Positions 25,759 to 34,281 are shown, numbered from the stretch's first letter. The stretch: 64,000 nt of DNA from Micromonospora noduli (GCF_003264365.1 NZ_PYAK01000004.1:1-64000); one strand, 5' to 3'. Program-made: numbers and translations. Notes: a model not told the origin generated them from the sequence alone.

Positions 25759-26811
25759 TCAGTGGCTGACGGCCCGCTCCCGCGCCCACAGCGGGGACAG
25801 GATCTGGCTTGGGGCCTGGCGGCGGCGGGCGTCGCGCACCGTTGTCCGCACACCCTCGGTGAAGCCGATCTTCGGGTGCCACCCGAGCAAATCTCGCGCC
25901 TTCCTGGTGTCCAGCGCCATGTTGCGCACCTCGCCCGGCCAGGGCAGCGGCTCGTAGCGGGCCGCGCTGTCGACGCCGGACGCCTCCCGGACCGTGTCGT
26001 ACACCTCGTTGACGCTCGTCTGCCGACCCGAGGCGATGTTGACCATTCCCACACCGTTGTGGTGACAGGCGACGGCGATCGCCTCGGCGACATCGCTGAC
26101 GTGAATGAAATCCCGGGTCTGCGTGCCGTCGTCGTAGATCACCGCCTGCCGACCGCCGAGCAGCGCATCGACCATGAGGGACACCACGCCGCAGTCGCTG
26201 CCCTCCTGCCGCGGCCCGTAGACATTCCCGAACACCATCGAGGTGTACGACAGGCCGTGCTGACGCCCGTACCAGTCGAGGTAGTGCACGCCGGCGGCGT
26301 TGCTGACGCCGTACGGGCTCACCGGGGCGATCGGATGGTCCTCCCGGACCGGCAGGTCGTGGGCGGCGACGCTACCGAAGATGGCGCTGCTGGTCGCGTT
26401 GATCACCAGCCGTACGCCGCTGCGGGCGCAGGCGTCCAGCACGTTGACGGTGCCGAAGACGTTCACGTCGGCGTCGTACAGGGGTGAACGATGGGCCGCG
26501 GGAACGCTCGACTGTGCGGCGAGGTGCACCACCACGTCCGGCTGCCACTGGTGGATGATCTCAACACCCTCCGGCGTACGGATGTCACCCGAGACGACGT
26601 CCGCCTCGGTCAGTCCGCCGTACGCGGCGTCGGTCAGGTTCTCGATCCGCCCTGTGGAGAAGTTGTCGAGCACCCGGACCTGGCTACCCATCAGCATCAG
26701 CCGGGCGACCACGTGGCTGCCGATGAAGCCGGCGCCCCCGGTCACCAGCACGCGCCCGGGAATCAGGTCCGTCGGCGGGTCGACACCGGCGGCGGTAACG
26801 GGCAGGTCCAT
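25759..26811 (-). CDS. NAD-dependent epimerase/dehydratase (GalE-like) lacking the catalytic Lys
   Basis: 350 aa extended short-chain dehydrogenase. NAD-binding VLVTGGAGFIGSHVVARL at the start, VVVHLAAQSSV, INATSSAIFG and GNVYGPRQ place it with UDP-sugar 4-epimerases. The family's Tyr-x3-Lys is here Tyr-Gly-Val-Ser-Asn: codon AAC at the Lys position. It may be catalytically altered. Start at 26811, where GAGGAG lies 6 nt upstream. It is divergent from a family 2 glycosyltransferase at 27047 and probably belongs to the same surface-polysaccharide function. Confidence 0.85.
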   Translation of the reverse strand: MDLPVTAAGVDPPTDLIPGRVLVTGGAGFIGSHVVARLMLMGSQVRVLDNFSTGRIENLTDAAYGGLTEADVVSGDIRTPEGVEIIHQWQPDVVVHLAAQSSVPAAHRSPLYDADVNVFGTVNVLDACARSGVRLVINATSSAIFGSVAAHDLPVREDHPIAPVSPYGVSNAAGVHYLDWYGRQHGLSYTSMVFGNVYGPRQEGSDCGVVSLMVDALLGGRQAVIYDDGTQTRDFIHVSDVAEAIAVACHHNGVGMVNIASGRQTSVNEVYDTVREASGVDSAARYEPLPWPGEVRNMALDTRKARDLLGWHPKIGFTEGVRTTVRDARRRQAPSQILSPLWARERAVSH

Positions 26812-26889
26812 GTCGGACTCCTCGGAACGACGGAACGGTCGGCCCGCTGCGGCAACCGGACGGCCGGACACGACCGTAACCCACCAAAG

Positions 26890-26998
26890 GCCACCAAACG
26901 GACGATCAGTCCGAAGATATGCAAGTTCTAGTGGGTAAAGCTTCTTTTACCTATTCATCACTATTCACCCCTTACCGCTAGTACTTTCTCCCCCGGGG
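26890..26998. promoter_or_regulatory. AT-rich divergent promoter region between epimerase and glycosyltransferase
   Basis: About 100 bases of unusually low GC for this window, including GGTAAA (26934) and TTTACC (26946) as an inverted repeat and the direct repeat TATTCATCAC/TATTCACC. This is the likely control region for both divergent genes. Confidence 0.45.
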
Positions 26999-27046
26999 GT
27001 GTCCGCCGGCATGCCCTGGGAGCACCGGACGGAGAGGGAGGACGGC

Positions 27047-28405
27047 GTGTTGAGAGAGACTGTGGGCCCGCCACCGCGACAACCGGGCGGTGACGTGACG
27101 AGCGCTCCCCTGCTGTCGGTACTGCTGGTCAGCTGGAACACCCGCGAGCAGACCCGACAGTGCCTGGAGTCGCTGGCGTCGACCGCCGATCCCGATCTGG
27201 ACTACGAGGTGGTGGCCGTCGACAACGGATCGTCCGACGGCTCAGCCGACCTGCTCGCCGGCCAACCCCGGGTCCGACTGATCCGCAACAAGCACAACAA
27301 CGGTTTCGCCGCCGCCGTGAACCAGGCGTACCGACGGGCGAATGGGCAGCTGATCCTGCTGCTCACCAGCGACATCCGGTTGCACCCGGGCGCGCTGTCC
27401 CGAATGGTCGACCATCTACGGGAGCGGCCGGACGTCGCAGGGGTCAGCCCGCTGTACCTCAACCCGGACGGCACCTTCCAGCAGCACTACGTTCAACAGC
27501 CCAGCTTCGCCGCCACCATCGCGCTGGTGACCGCACTGCGCCGACTGCCCGGGTTCCGCCAGGCGCTGCACCGGTTCCAGATGCGGGGCGAGGACTTCAG
27601 CCGTCCCCGGCAACTCGCCTCGGGCAGCTGCGTGCTGCTGCGCCGCGCGGTGCTCGGGCAGCAGACCATCTTCGACGAGACGTTCCCCGTCTACTGGAAC
27701 GACGCGATCCTCGCGCGGCAGCTCGACCAGGCCGGGCACGAGCTGTGGATGCTTCCGGACGCGATGGTGACGCACAGCCGTGGCGCGTCCTGTCGGCTGC
27801 TCGGGCCGACCATCCGCTTTCGACACCTGCTGGGCAGCCTGGTCGGGTATCTGCGGATGACCCAGCCCCGGCACCGCTTGCCGGTGTTCCGGGCCGTGCT
27901 GCTCGCCGATCACCTGGTCAAGCGACTTTTCGGTCGGTCCGTACCGCTGGGCCTGGGCGACCTGTTAGCCGCGCTGCGCGGCGACGTCGGCCCGCTGCCC
28001 GACGGTGACACCCGCGACTGGGTGGTGCTGTTCAGCCGAACCCGCTGGTCTGCCGACGGGCATCCGACGGTGCTGGGGCAACTGGCGCCCGGGCAACGGT
28101 TGCTCTTCGTCGACCCACCGGGACGCCGGCCGCGCTGGCGGTGCGAGGTGAGCCCGATCGGCTCGGCGGCCTGGCACGCCGTCGCACCGACCGCGCTGCC
28201 GCTGGGTGACTCGGTGCCGCTGGTCAACTGGATCAACCGGCGGATCGCGGCCGGTGCGCTGCGTGACTGGCTGGACCGGCACGCCGGCGCTCGCCTGCTG
28301 CGACTCGACGACGAGCGCGCCCGGCCGGTGCTCGGCCGCCTCGGCGAGGACGAGTTGCTGCCCGACGGAGCGCCACGGCCGATGGAGCGGTCGGGCCGTG
28401 GCTGA
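27047..28405 (+). CDS. Family 2 glycosyltransferase with extra C-terminal domain
   Basis: 452 aa. GT2 domain at residues 18-260: LSVLLVSWNTREQT, VVAVDNGSSDGSADLL, RNKHNNGFAAAVNQA and the TSD-type DxD position (LLTSDIRLHPGAL), as in rhamnosyl-transferases. From about 325 a second region begins with WVVLFSRTRWSADG and LLFVDPPGRRPRW, resembling the N-terminus of a GT4-type enzyme, but it ends after about 110 residues. GTG at 27047 is chosen because GAGAGGGAGGA precedes it. The frame reopens directly after the TGA. Probably polysaccharide assembly at the cytoplasmic membrane. Confidence 0.85.
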   Translation: MLRETVGPPPRQPGGDVTSAPLLSVLLVSWNTREQTRQCLESLASTADPDLDYEVVAVDNGSSDGSADLLAGQPRVRLIRNKHNNGFAAAVNQAYRRANGQLILLLTSDIRLHPGALSRMVDHLRERPDVAGVSPLYLNPDGTFQQHYVQQPSFAATIALVTALRRLPGFRQALHRFQMRGEDFSRPRQLASGSCVLLRRAVLGQQTIFDETFPVYWNDAILARQLDQAGHELWMLPDAMVTHSRGASCRLLGPTIRFRHLLGSLVGYLRMTQPRHRLPVFRAVLLADHLVKRLFGRSVPLGLGDLLAALRGDVGPLPDGDTRDWVVLFSRTRWSADGHPTVLGQLAPGQRLLFVDPPGRRPRWRCEVSPIGSAAWHAVAPTALPLGDSVPLVNWINRRIAAGALRDWLDRHAGARLLRLDDERARPVLGRLGEDELLPDGAPRPMERSGRG

Positions 28406-28417
28406 GACAAGCCCGGT

Positions 28418-28561
28418 GTGCTGCTCGCCGGCGCCGGGCTGGGCGCGGTGCTGACCGTGGTCACCCTGGCACCCGGGCCGGTCGGCCTGGCTGCCGCCAT
28501 CGGCGTGCTGTGTGCCGGAGCGTTCCTAAGCGTGCTTGCCGACGGGCGACCGGTTCGGTAG
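28418..28561 (+). CDS. Possible 47-aa membrane peptide, or readthrough tail of the glycosyltransferase
   Basis: In the same frame as the glycosyltransferase, four codons after its TGA, a GTG opens a 47-codon frame with two hydrophobic helices (VLLAGAGLGAVLTVVTLA and LAAAIGVLCAGAFLSVLA). It ends with ADGRPVR. No clear Shine-Dalgarno. It may be a remnant of a longer membrane protein. Confidence 0.3.
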   Translation: MLLAGAGLGAVLTVVTLAPGPVGLAAAIGVLCAGAFLSVLADGRPVR

Positions 28562-28607
28562 CACCGCGCGCCGGCCACCTCGACGCCACCACCCCGCTGA
28601 TCGTGAT

Positions 28608-28636
28608 GGGGCCGGAGCCAGCCTGGCTCCGGCCCC
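28608..28636. terminator. Bidirectional hairpin terminator
   Basis: Perfect 13-bp stem GGGGCCGGAGCCA (28608-28620) and complement (28624-28636) with a 3-nt loop, between the convergent glycosyltransferase and yeiH genes. The same 12-bp stem is used at 32357. Confidence 0.8.
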
Positions 28637-28669
28637 GAACGTCCGTGCGGGTGCGGACGACCGGCCGCC

Positions 28670-29860
28670 TCAGGCCGAGAAGTTGCGGAACAGCAGGGAC
28701 GCCAGGCCGAGCGCCAACGCCAGGTTGAACACTGTGGCACTGGCGAAAACCGCCACCGGTCGCCAACCCGCCTCCCGCAGCGACGCGACCCGGACCTCCA
28801 GGCCGATGCTGACGAAGGCCAGGATCAGGAACCACACCCGCAGATCGTTGACGATGGCGATGGTGGCCTTGCCGTCTGCGCCAGCCGCGTCGAGGTACCA
28901 GGTGGCGGTGACCGAGGCCGCGATGAAACCGAGGACGAACTTAGGGAACCGCGTCCACAGCTCACCGAGGCCCGGTCGGGCCGCGCCGGGCCGTCGTTCC
29001 ACCCGCAGTGTGAAGTACGCGGTGAGCGCGACCGCCACCACGCCCATCAGGGCGTTCTGGGTGACCTTGACGATGCTGGCGATCTGGAGCGCCTCCTCAC
29101 CGGCGAGCGCTCCCGCCGCGGTGACCGCTGCTGTGGTGTCGATGTTGCCACCGATCCAGGCGCCGGCCACCGCGTCGGAGAGCCCGAACACGTCGGCCAA
29201 CCAGGGCAGGACGAAGATCGACGGCAACGCGAAGACGATGACCAGGCTCGCCGTGTAGGCCAACTGCTCGCGGCGCGCCCGCACGGCGCCGGCGGCGGCG
29301 ATCGCCGCGCTGACCCCGCAGATCGACACCGCCGACGCGAGCAGCGCCCGCAGCTTGTCGTCGAGGCCGAACCTGCCGGCCAACCACCAGGTGAACAGGA
29401 ACACCCCGCTGATCAGCAGAATCGCCTGGGCGATCGCCGGGCCGGCGGCGCTGGCGATGACGGCCAGGTTGATCGACGCCCCGAGCAGCACCAGACCGGT
29501 CTTGATGAAGAACTCGGTCCGGAACGCGGCGGCGATCCGGTCCCGCCACCCGAGCACTGTGACGGCGACGTTGCCGAGCAGGCCGAGCAGGATCGCGTAG
29601 ACCGGGTACTCGACCGCCGCTCCGATGTCCTCGACGGCGGTGCCCTCGGCCCAGGCCGGGATGTTCTGCTCCAGGTAGCGGGTGAGCGCGGCGAGACCGA
29701 CCACGATCAGCAGGCCGAGCGCCGTCCACGCCCAGAACGCCGCGCTGGTCGGCTCGGCGGTGCTCGACGACGCGTCGCGTTCGACCACGTCCTCGGTGGG
29801 CGGGTCGTCAGCGGAGGCGGTGCCGGGCTGAGTGCCCGTCCGGGTCGCGTCGGCGGTCAT
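28670..29860 (-). CDS. yeiH: YeiH/UPF0324 family membrane transporter (putative sulfate exporter)
   Basis: 396 aa, about ten hydrophobic helices after a polar 40-residue N-terminus. Family blocks: FIKTGLVLLGASINLAVIAS, ASAVSICGVSAAIAA, GAWIGGNIDTTAAVTAAGAL and FPKFVLGFI. The family is annotated as putative sulfate exporter; transport has not been firmly shown. The ATG overlaps the upstream 48-aa gene (TGATG). The long leader has a sulfur-type box and a cysteine leader peptide, which fits a sulfur role. Confidence 0.9.
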   Translation of the reverse strand: MTADATRTGTQPGTASADDPPTEDVVERDASSSTAEPTSAAFWAWTALGLLIVVGLAALTRYLEQNIPAWAEGTAVEDIGAAVEYPVYAILLGLLGNVAVTVLGWRDRIAAAFRTEFFIKTGLVLLGASINLAVIASAAGPAIAQAILLISGVFLFTWWLAGRFGLDDKLRALLASAVSICGVSAAIAAAGAVRARREQLAYTASLVIVFALPSIFVLPWLADVFGLSDAVAGAWIGGNIDTTAAVTAAGALAGEEALQIASIVKVTQNALMGVVAVALTAYFTLRVERRPGAARPGLGELWTRFPKFVLGFIAASVTATWYLDAAGADGKATIAIVNDLRVWFLILAFVSIGLEVRVASLREAGWRPVAVFASATVFNLALALGLASLLFRNFSA

Positions 29861-30006
29861 CAGGGCACCAGCCCGGCGGGGATGGCGCCCAGCAGGACCA
29901 GGGCGAGCAGGGCCAGGCCGAGGATGGTCGCCAGCCAGTCCTCGTTGAAGGCGAGCCGGGAATCTCCGGCGGTCTCCGGGTTGGGCGGTGACGGATCGGT
30001 GGTCAT
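29860..30006 (-). CDS. Small single-helix membrane protein coupled to yeiH
   Basis: 48 aa: a polar N-terminus (MTTDPSPPNPETAGDSRLAF), NEDW, then one hydrophobic helix of about 20 residues ending GAIPAGLVP. GGAGGT lies 8 nt before the ATG. The stop shares one base with the yeiH start (TGATG). Probably an accessory subunit or stabiliser of the YeiH transporter; function inferred only from coupling. Confidence 0.75.
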   Translation of the reverse strand: MTTDPSPPNPETAGDSRLAFNEDWLATILGLALLALVLLGAIPAGLVP

Positions 30007-30073
30007 GACGTACCTCCAGGAATGGCCCGATCCGGCCGTGGCGGGATCGGTTGAGGGGCGAGCAAGTGAGACG

Positions 30074-30103
30074 GGCGGCCTCGGTGACCGCGCGGAGGCC
30101 GCC
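30074..30103 (-). promoter_or_regulatory. Candidate attenuator hairpin in the yeiH leader
   Basis: GGCGGCCTC (30074-30082) pairs perfectly with GAGGCCGCC (30095-30103) around a 12-nt loop. It lies between the leader peptide and the first structural gene, where an attenuation or ribosome-access structure would be expected. Confidence 0.4.
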
Positions 30104-30186
30104 GGGCCGGTTGGGCCATCGGACGGCGCGTGATTCGGCAGCGGGGCCAGACGAACGATGCGGTGGTGCCAGCGCTCAGTCGGTGG

Positions 30187-30267
30187 TCAGCGACCCGGAC
30201 AGAGCTCAGAGGCGACCCGCATCAGGTCAACGGCCCGACGCGAGGTGAGGAACGGACCATCCGGCAT
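30187..30267 (-). CDS. Cysteine-containing leader peptide of the yeiH operon
   Basis: 26 codons, ATG CCG GAT start, ending SRRAVDLMRVASELCPGR then TGA. The block RR-x-VDL-x-RV-x-S-x-LC is the hallmark, as I recall it, of the short 'putative leader peptides' ahead of sulfur-assimilation genes in actinomycetes. There, ribosome stalling at Cys codons senses cysteine. It starts about 10 nt downstream of the palindromic box at 30277-30297 and lies about 180 nt ahead of the 48-aa gene. The rest of the 353-bp region 30007-30359 contains no other gene. Confidence 0.7.
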   Translation of the reverse strand: MPDGPFLTSRRAVDLMRVASELCPGR

Positions 30268-30276
30268 TGGCCCATT

Positions 30277-30297
30277 TTCCTACTAACCCAGTAGGAA
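30277..30297. promoter_or_regulatory. Palindromic sulfur-regulon box upstream of the yeiH leader
   Basis: TTCCTACT (30277-30284) and AGTAGGAA (30290-30297) form an 8-bp inverted repeat with a 5-nt spacer. Read in the yeiH direction it is CCTACTGGGTTAGTAGG, 15 of 17 bases identical to the ssu box at 5324-5340 and in the same orientation relative to the transporter genes. Confidence 0.65.
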
Positions 30298-30359
30298 TTC
30301 AAGACCGTGAGCGAGATTGCCAACCAACCGTTGACGACCGGCGGGGGCGGTCCTGCGGC

Positions 30360-30983
30360 TCAAGCCGCGTCAGTGGTTTTCCCTGAATGGGCGGGGTCAG
30401 GCCTGCCCTGCTGCGGTCGGAGCCCATCCATGATGACCGACACGTAGGCCTCGGAGAGTGCTCGTGATGCCGACTCCGACCTCGCGATCGCGTAGGTCAC
30501 CTCGCTGATCAATACGGTGACGACGGCGGCGTCAATGTCGGTACGGATTGCACCGCTGTCGCGGGCCCTGGCGATCAGGTCGAGCCCGACCTTGTTCAGA
30601 GCTGCTCGTTGCGCCGTCGTGTCCGGCAGCTGCATTCCGCCGAGCCGCTCTCCCATGATCCAGTGCGCCGACTGGAACGCGATCACCTCGACGAGGAAGC
30701 CTCGAAGAGCCTGTTCGGCATTCGGCTCAAGCAGCGCATGCCGGCCCCGCTGAATGAGCGGTTCGAGCAGCTCGGCCACGGCCGCGTCGATGAGGGCCTC
30801 CTTGCTGCCGAAGGTGCGCACGACAGTGGCCGCTCCCACGCCCGCCCTCTGCGAGATGGCGTCGACGGTGATAGAGACGCCCCCCTCGACGAAGAGGTCC
30901 TTCGTCGCCGCCAGCACGCGTTGGCGATTGCGGACGGCGTCCGCCCTGCGTCGGGTCACACCGCTGGCCGCAGGGGTTGACAT
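30360..30983 (-). CDS. TetR family regulator
   Basis: 207 aa (213 if the ATG at 31001 is used). N-terminal helix-turn-helix: RQRVLAATKDLFVEGG, VDAISQRAGVGAATVVRTFG and SKEALIDAAVA. The C-terminal ligand domain is of the type with a conserved GERLGGMQLPD stretch. Divergent from the FAD monooxygenase at 31109, which it probably represses together with itself. Neither candidate start has a clear Shine-Dalgarno. Confidence 0.9.
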   Translation of the reverse strand: MSTPAASGVTRRRADAVRNRQRVLAATKDLFVEGGVSITVDAISQRAGVGAATVVRTFGSKEALIDAAVAELLEPLIQRGRHALLEPNAEQALRGFLVEVIAFQSAHWIMGERLGGMQLPDTTAQRAALNKVGLDLIARARDSGAIRTDIDAAVVTVLISEVTYAIARSESASRALSEAYVSVIMDGLRPQQGRPDPAHSGKTTDAA

Positions 30984-30984
30984 C

Positions 30985-31037
30985 TGAAACGTCCATTCCA
31001 TATCGTAAGTGGAACGTGCATTTCAGTTAGCTTACGA
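30985..31037. promoter_or_regulatory. TetR-type operator candidates in the divergent region
   Basis: Two overlapping inverted repeats: TGAAACGTCCATTCCA with TGGAACGTGCATTTCA (12 of 16 positions symmetric, 30985-31024), and TCGTAAG (31003-31009) with CTTACGA (31031-31037). They lie between the TetR gene and the monooxygenase. Confidence 0.45.
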
Positions 31038-31108
31038 AACCTCACCCGACCACGCAAGCGGCCCAGGTGCCACCGGCGTGCTCCTCGCTGCACGGCAAGG
31101 AGGAGTCA

Positions 31109-32308
31109 ATGAACCAGCGGATTCTCATCTCCGGGGCCAGCATCGCGGGGCCGGCCCTGGCGTTCTGGCTGGCCAGGTACGGTTTTGCGCCCACCGTGGT
31201 CGAGCGTGCGCCCCGCCTCCGCGAGGGCGGCAACGGTGTTGACGTACGCGGGCAGGCCGTTGACGTCGTCGAGCGGATGGGGATCATGTCGCGGACCCGC
31301 GCGGCGGCGGCCGACGTCATTGGCATGTCCTTCGTGGACAGAAATGACCGAAGTGTGGCCCGCATCGACATGCGGGCGATCCAGGGCAGGGCCGCCAGCT
31401 CCGAGGTCGAGATCATGCGCGGCGACCTGGCGGCGATCCTTCACGAGACGACAAAGGACGACGTCGAGTACGTCTTCGATGATTCGATCCGCACCATGGA
31501 CCAGGACGACGATGGTGTGACGGTCACCTTTGAGCACGGCCCGACCCGCCGGTTCGACCTCGTCGTCGGCGCCGACGGCACACACTCCGCGGTGCGGAAT
31601 CTGGCCTTCGGCCCGGAGTCGCAGTTCCTCCGGCACCTGGGGCACTACTTCGCGTCCGCCAACGCGGACCCTGGCTTGGGTGAGCAGCGGTGGGTGACGC
31701 TCTACAACCGACCAGGCCGGGCCGCGGGGATCTATCGCTCGGGCAACCACGCCGGCGCGAAGGTGAACTTTCTGTTCCGCAGCAAGCCCCTGATGTACGA
31801 CCACCGGAACGTCGAGCAGCAGAAGCGTCTGCTGAGGCAGGCGTTCGCCGACATGCCGTGGCACGTCCCGGAACTGCTGGCCGGTGCGCTCACCGGTCCT
31901 GACTTCTACTTTGACGCGTTGAGCCAGGTACGGATGGCGTCGTGGTCATCGGGACGGGTGGCGCTCGCTGGGGACGCTGCGCACTGTGCGTCACCGGCTG
32001 CGGGTGCCGGGGCGACGCTGTCCCTCATCGGCGCCTACCGACTCGCGGGAGAACTGGCCGCTGCTGGCGGGGATCATCGGATCGCCTTTCGCCGGTACGA
32101 ACAGGGCCACCGAAAGATGGTCGAGCGGAGTCAGTCGAACCTCTTCATCGGCATGATCGCGCCGAAGAGCACCGCAGGCATCTGGGCTCGGAACACGGTT
32201 GCCCGACTCCCATTGCTGGGAGCCATGGCGGGAGTGGAACGACGCCTACAGCCCAGGCTCCTGCCACTGCCGGACTTCGGACCGGCCGCCGGGTCACAGC
32301 CGAGCTAG
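31109..32308 (+). CDS. FAD-dependent monooxygenase (PHBH/TetX class)
   Basis: 399 aa group A flavoprotein monooxygenase. FAD-binding ILISGASIAGPALAFWLARY at the N-terminus, DG motif LVVGADGTHSAVRN, and GD motif VALAGDAAHCASPAAGAG. The ATG at 31109 has AAGGAGGAG 6 nt upstream. It would hydroxylate an aromatic or inactivate an antibiotic with NAD(P)H and O2. The divergent TetR gene suggests substrate-induced expression. Terminator downstream at 32357. Confidence 0.92.
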   Translation: MNQRILISGASIAGPALAFWLARYGFAPTVVERAPRLREGGNGVDVRGQAVDVVERMGIMSRTRAAAADVIGMSFVDRNDRSVARIDMRAIQGRAASSEVEIMRGDLAAILHETTKDDVEYVFDDSIRTMDQDDDGVTVTFEHGPTRRFDLVVGADGTHSAVRNLAFGPESQFLRHLGHYFASANADPGLGEQRWVTLYNRPGRAAGIYRSGNHAGAKVNFLFRSKPLMYDHRNVEQQKRLLRQAFADMPWHVPELLAGALTGPDFYFDALSQVRMASWSSGRVALAGDAAHCASPAAGAGATLSLIGAYRLAGELAAAGGDHRIAFRRYEQGHRKMVERSQSNLFIGMIAPKSTAGIWARNTVARLPLLGAMAGVERRLQPRLLPLPDFGPAAGSQPS

Positions 32309-32356
32309 GCGACCACCCGCAGCGGGTCAGTCAGGGCCCCGACAAACCAGCCCAGA

Positions 32357-32386
32357 GGGGCCGGAGCCATCGCCGGCTCCGGCCCC
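32357..32386. terminator. Bidirectional hairpin terminator
   Basis: Perfect 12-bp stem GGGGCCGGAGCC (32357-32368) and complement (32375-32386), 6-nt loop, between the convergent monooxygenase and beta-helix genes. Confidence 0.8.
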
Positions 32387-32406
32387 GTCGGTACGCCCGA
32401 TCCCCG

Positions 32407-34281
32407 CTACGGGGTCGGGTACTGGGTCAGGTACACCGGAGCGCCGACCTTGGTCATGTCGGCCGCGTCCCCGACGCCGTTGACCACGTGGTCGATCGTG
32501 CCGGCGCTGAGGTTGACGGTCATGATGTGGTGCAGCCGCACCCCGGGCCGGTTCGGGACCTCGAAGCCGTTCTCGGTGTGGATCGACGGGTTGTTCTGGT
32601 TGAACACGTACACCCCGCCCCCGTACAGGGTGTGGTGACGCACCCGGTCACCCACCTTGTACCCGGCCCAACCCTCGACCGCGCCGTTCATCCAGTCGGC
32701 CTGCGTCGGCGGGTCGTACGGCAGCTCGTTCTGGTAGAGGATCGTGGTGCCGTGCTCGCCGTTCCAGACCGTGTTGTAGCGCTGGAAGTGCTCGACGAAC
32801 AGCCCCGTCGCTGTCACGTGGTCGCCGTTGATGACGGCCCCGTAGCGACCGGTGTTGGTACGCCAGCGGTCGGTGTCACCGTTGACGCCCTCGGTGAAGC
32901 CCTCGACGCCGTGATCACCGCGCCACACCCAGGTGTGGTCGATGAGCACGTTGTCGCTGTTGACCTCCAGCGCGGTGTTCGTCCGCCCGATGTGCGGGCC
33001 GCCGACCCGGAAGTACACGTCGGAGAGCGTGGTCGGGTTGTGCGGGCTGCTCGCGTTGCGGCCGTGCTCACGTCCGACCCGCAGCAGGACCGGCGACTCG
33101 ACGAGGCCGGCGTCGATCGTGACACCGGCGACGATCACCCCGGGAACACCGGCCACGTCCAGCGGGATCGCGCCGTTCACGGCGGTCAGGGTGGCGTGCC
33201 CGATCCCCAGCACCACTGTGTTCGGACGCCGGACCTCGATGCTGCGCGCGATGTCGTACGTGCCGGGCGTGAGCAGCAGGTGCTTGCCGCGCGCCAACTG
33301 GCTGTTGATCACGCGCACCGAGTCCGACGGCTTGGCGATGAAGAAGTCGCCGATCCCGATGGTGCGCCCCGGCGTGATGCCGTCAGCCCAGGAGACGCCC
33401 CGGCTGTCGCGCTGCGCGGCGGGCACCCGCACCTGGTAGCGCCCCTTGCCGTCGACGAAGAGGTAGGGCTTCTCCCGGCTGAGCGGGGTGGTCTCCAGTG
33501 TGGTGTACGGCGGGTCGGGGAACGTGGCGTCGTCCGGCGCGCCCTCGACCCCCGCGAACACCTGGTTCCACACCGCGTTGGACCAGCTACCGACCTCGCT
33601 GTTGCGGGTCAGCCACTGTTGCTGCGAACCGTTCGTCGTGGCCGGCAGCCGTGAGTCGGCGATGAACCCGCCGCTGGCGTACTGCGGGCCGGCGGTGCAG
33701 TAGTCCATCAGCGACAGACCGCCGCCGCCGATGTTCAGTCGGCGCATCGACACCGCCTGGGAGACCGCCCAGAAGTTCGCCGACGACCGGCAGTCGTCCT
33801 GGCCGGCCGCGTTGATGGTGAGCGAGAGGTTGGACAGGGTGCGCCAGAAGTTGACCAGCGCGAGGCAGTTGCCGGTGCCGCCGTCGGCCAGGCAGCGGTT
33901 GTAGACCTCCAGCTTGCCGTTGACGGTGACGTCGGTGGGCGAGGCGCCCAGGCCGGACACCTCGGTGTAGTAGCCGACCTTGGCCTGCAACGGCTGCGCC
34001 GCCGTGCCGTACGTGCCGGGCTTGAACAGGTAGGCGTGCCGCTCGGTGCCCATCTCGTTGTCGACCTGCCGGGCGTGCGCCGCGTCGAGGGTCTGCTGGA
34101 TCTCGGCGACCGGCATGGACGGGTCGAAGATGGTCACGTTCGGGCCGAAGTCGGGTGCGCCGTGCGTCGGGCGGCCGGCGACGGCCGCCGTGCTGGCCAT
34201 CGTGGTGGCGGTGGTCAACACCAGGGCGAGCAGCAGGGTACGACCGGATCTCCGGCGCACTTCTGGGGACGGGGTTGTCAT
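32407..34281 (-). CDS. Secreted right-handed beta-helix carbohydrate-active protein
   Basis: 624 aa. Signal peptide about residues 1-35 (arginine-rich start, hydrophobic core, AAVAG). The mature protein begins PDFGPNVTIFDPSMP. It has many parallel-beta-helix style turns (NTVVLGIGHATLTAVNG, VPGVIVAGVTIDAG, NSDNVLIDHTWVWRGDHG). Such proteins are related to GH55/pectate-lyase-like enzymes; database names vary and activity is untested. ATG at 34281 with GGAGAGGA upstream. The same frame is open for a further 786 nt upstream without family sequence. A LacI-type operator lies 53 bp upstream. Confidence 0.82.
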   Translation of the reverse strand: MTTPSPEVRRRSGRTLLLALVLTTATTMASTAAVAGRPTHGAPDFGPNVTIFDPSMPVAEIQQTLDAAHARQVDNEMGTERHAYLFKPGTYGTAAQPLQAKVGYYTEVSGLGASPTDVTVNGKLEVYNRCLADGGTGNCLALVNFWRTLSNLSLTINAAGQDDCRSSANFWAVSQAVSMRRLNIGGGGLSLMDYCTAGPQYASGGFIADSRLPATTNGSQQQWLTRNSEVGSWSNAVWNQVFAGVEGAPDDATFPDPPYTTLETTPLSREKPYLFVDGKGRYQVRVPAAQRDSRGVSWADGITPGRTIGIGDFFIAKPSDSVRVINSQLARGKHLLLTPGTYDIARSIEVRRPNTVVLGIGHATLTAVNGAIPLDVAGVPGVIVAGVTIDAGLVESPVLLRVGREHGRNASSPHNPTTLSDVYFRVGGPHIGRTNTALEVNSDNVLIDHTWVWRGDHGVEGFTEGVNGDTDRWRTNTGRYGAVINGDHVTATGLFVEHFQRYNTVWNGEHGTTILYQNELPYDPPTQADWMNGAVEGWAGYKVGDRVRHHTLYGGGVYVFNQNNPSIHTENGFEVPNRPGVRLHHIMTVNLSAGTIDHVVNGVGDAADMTKVGAPVYLTQYPTP

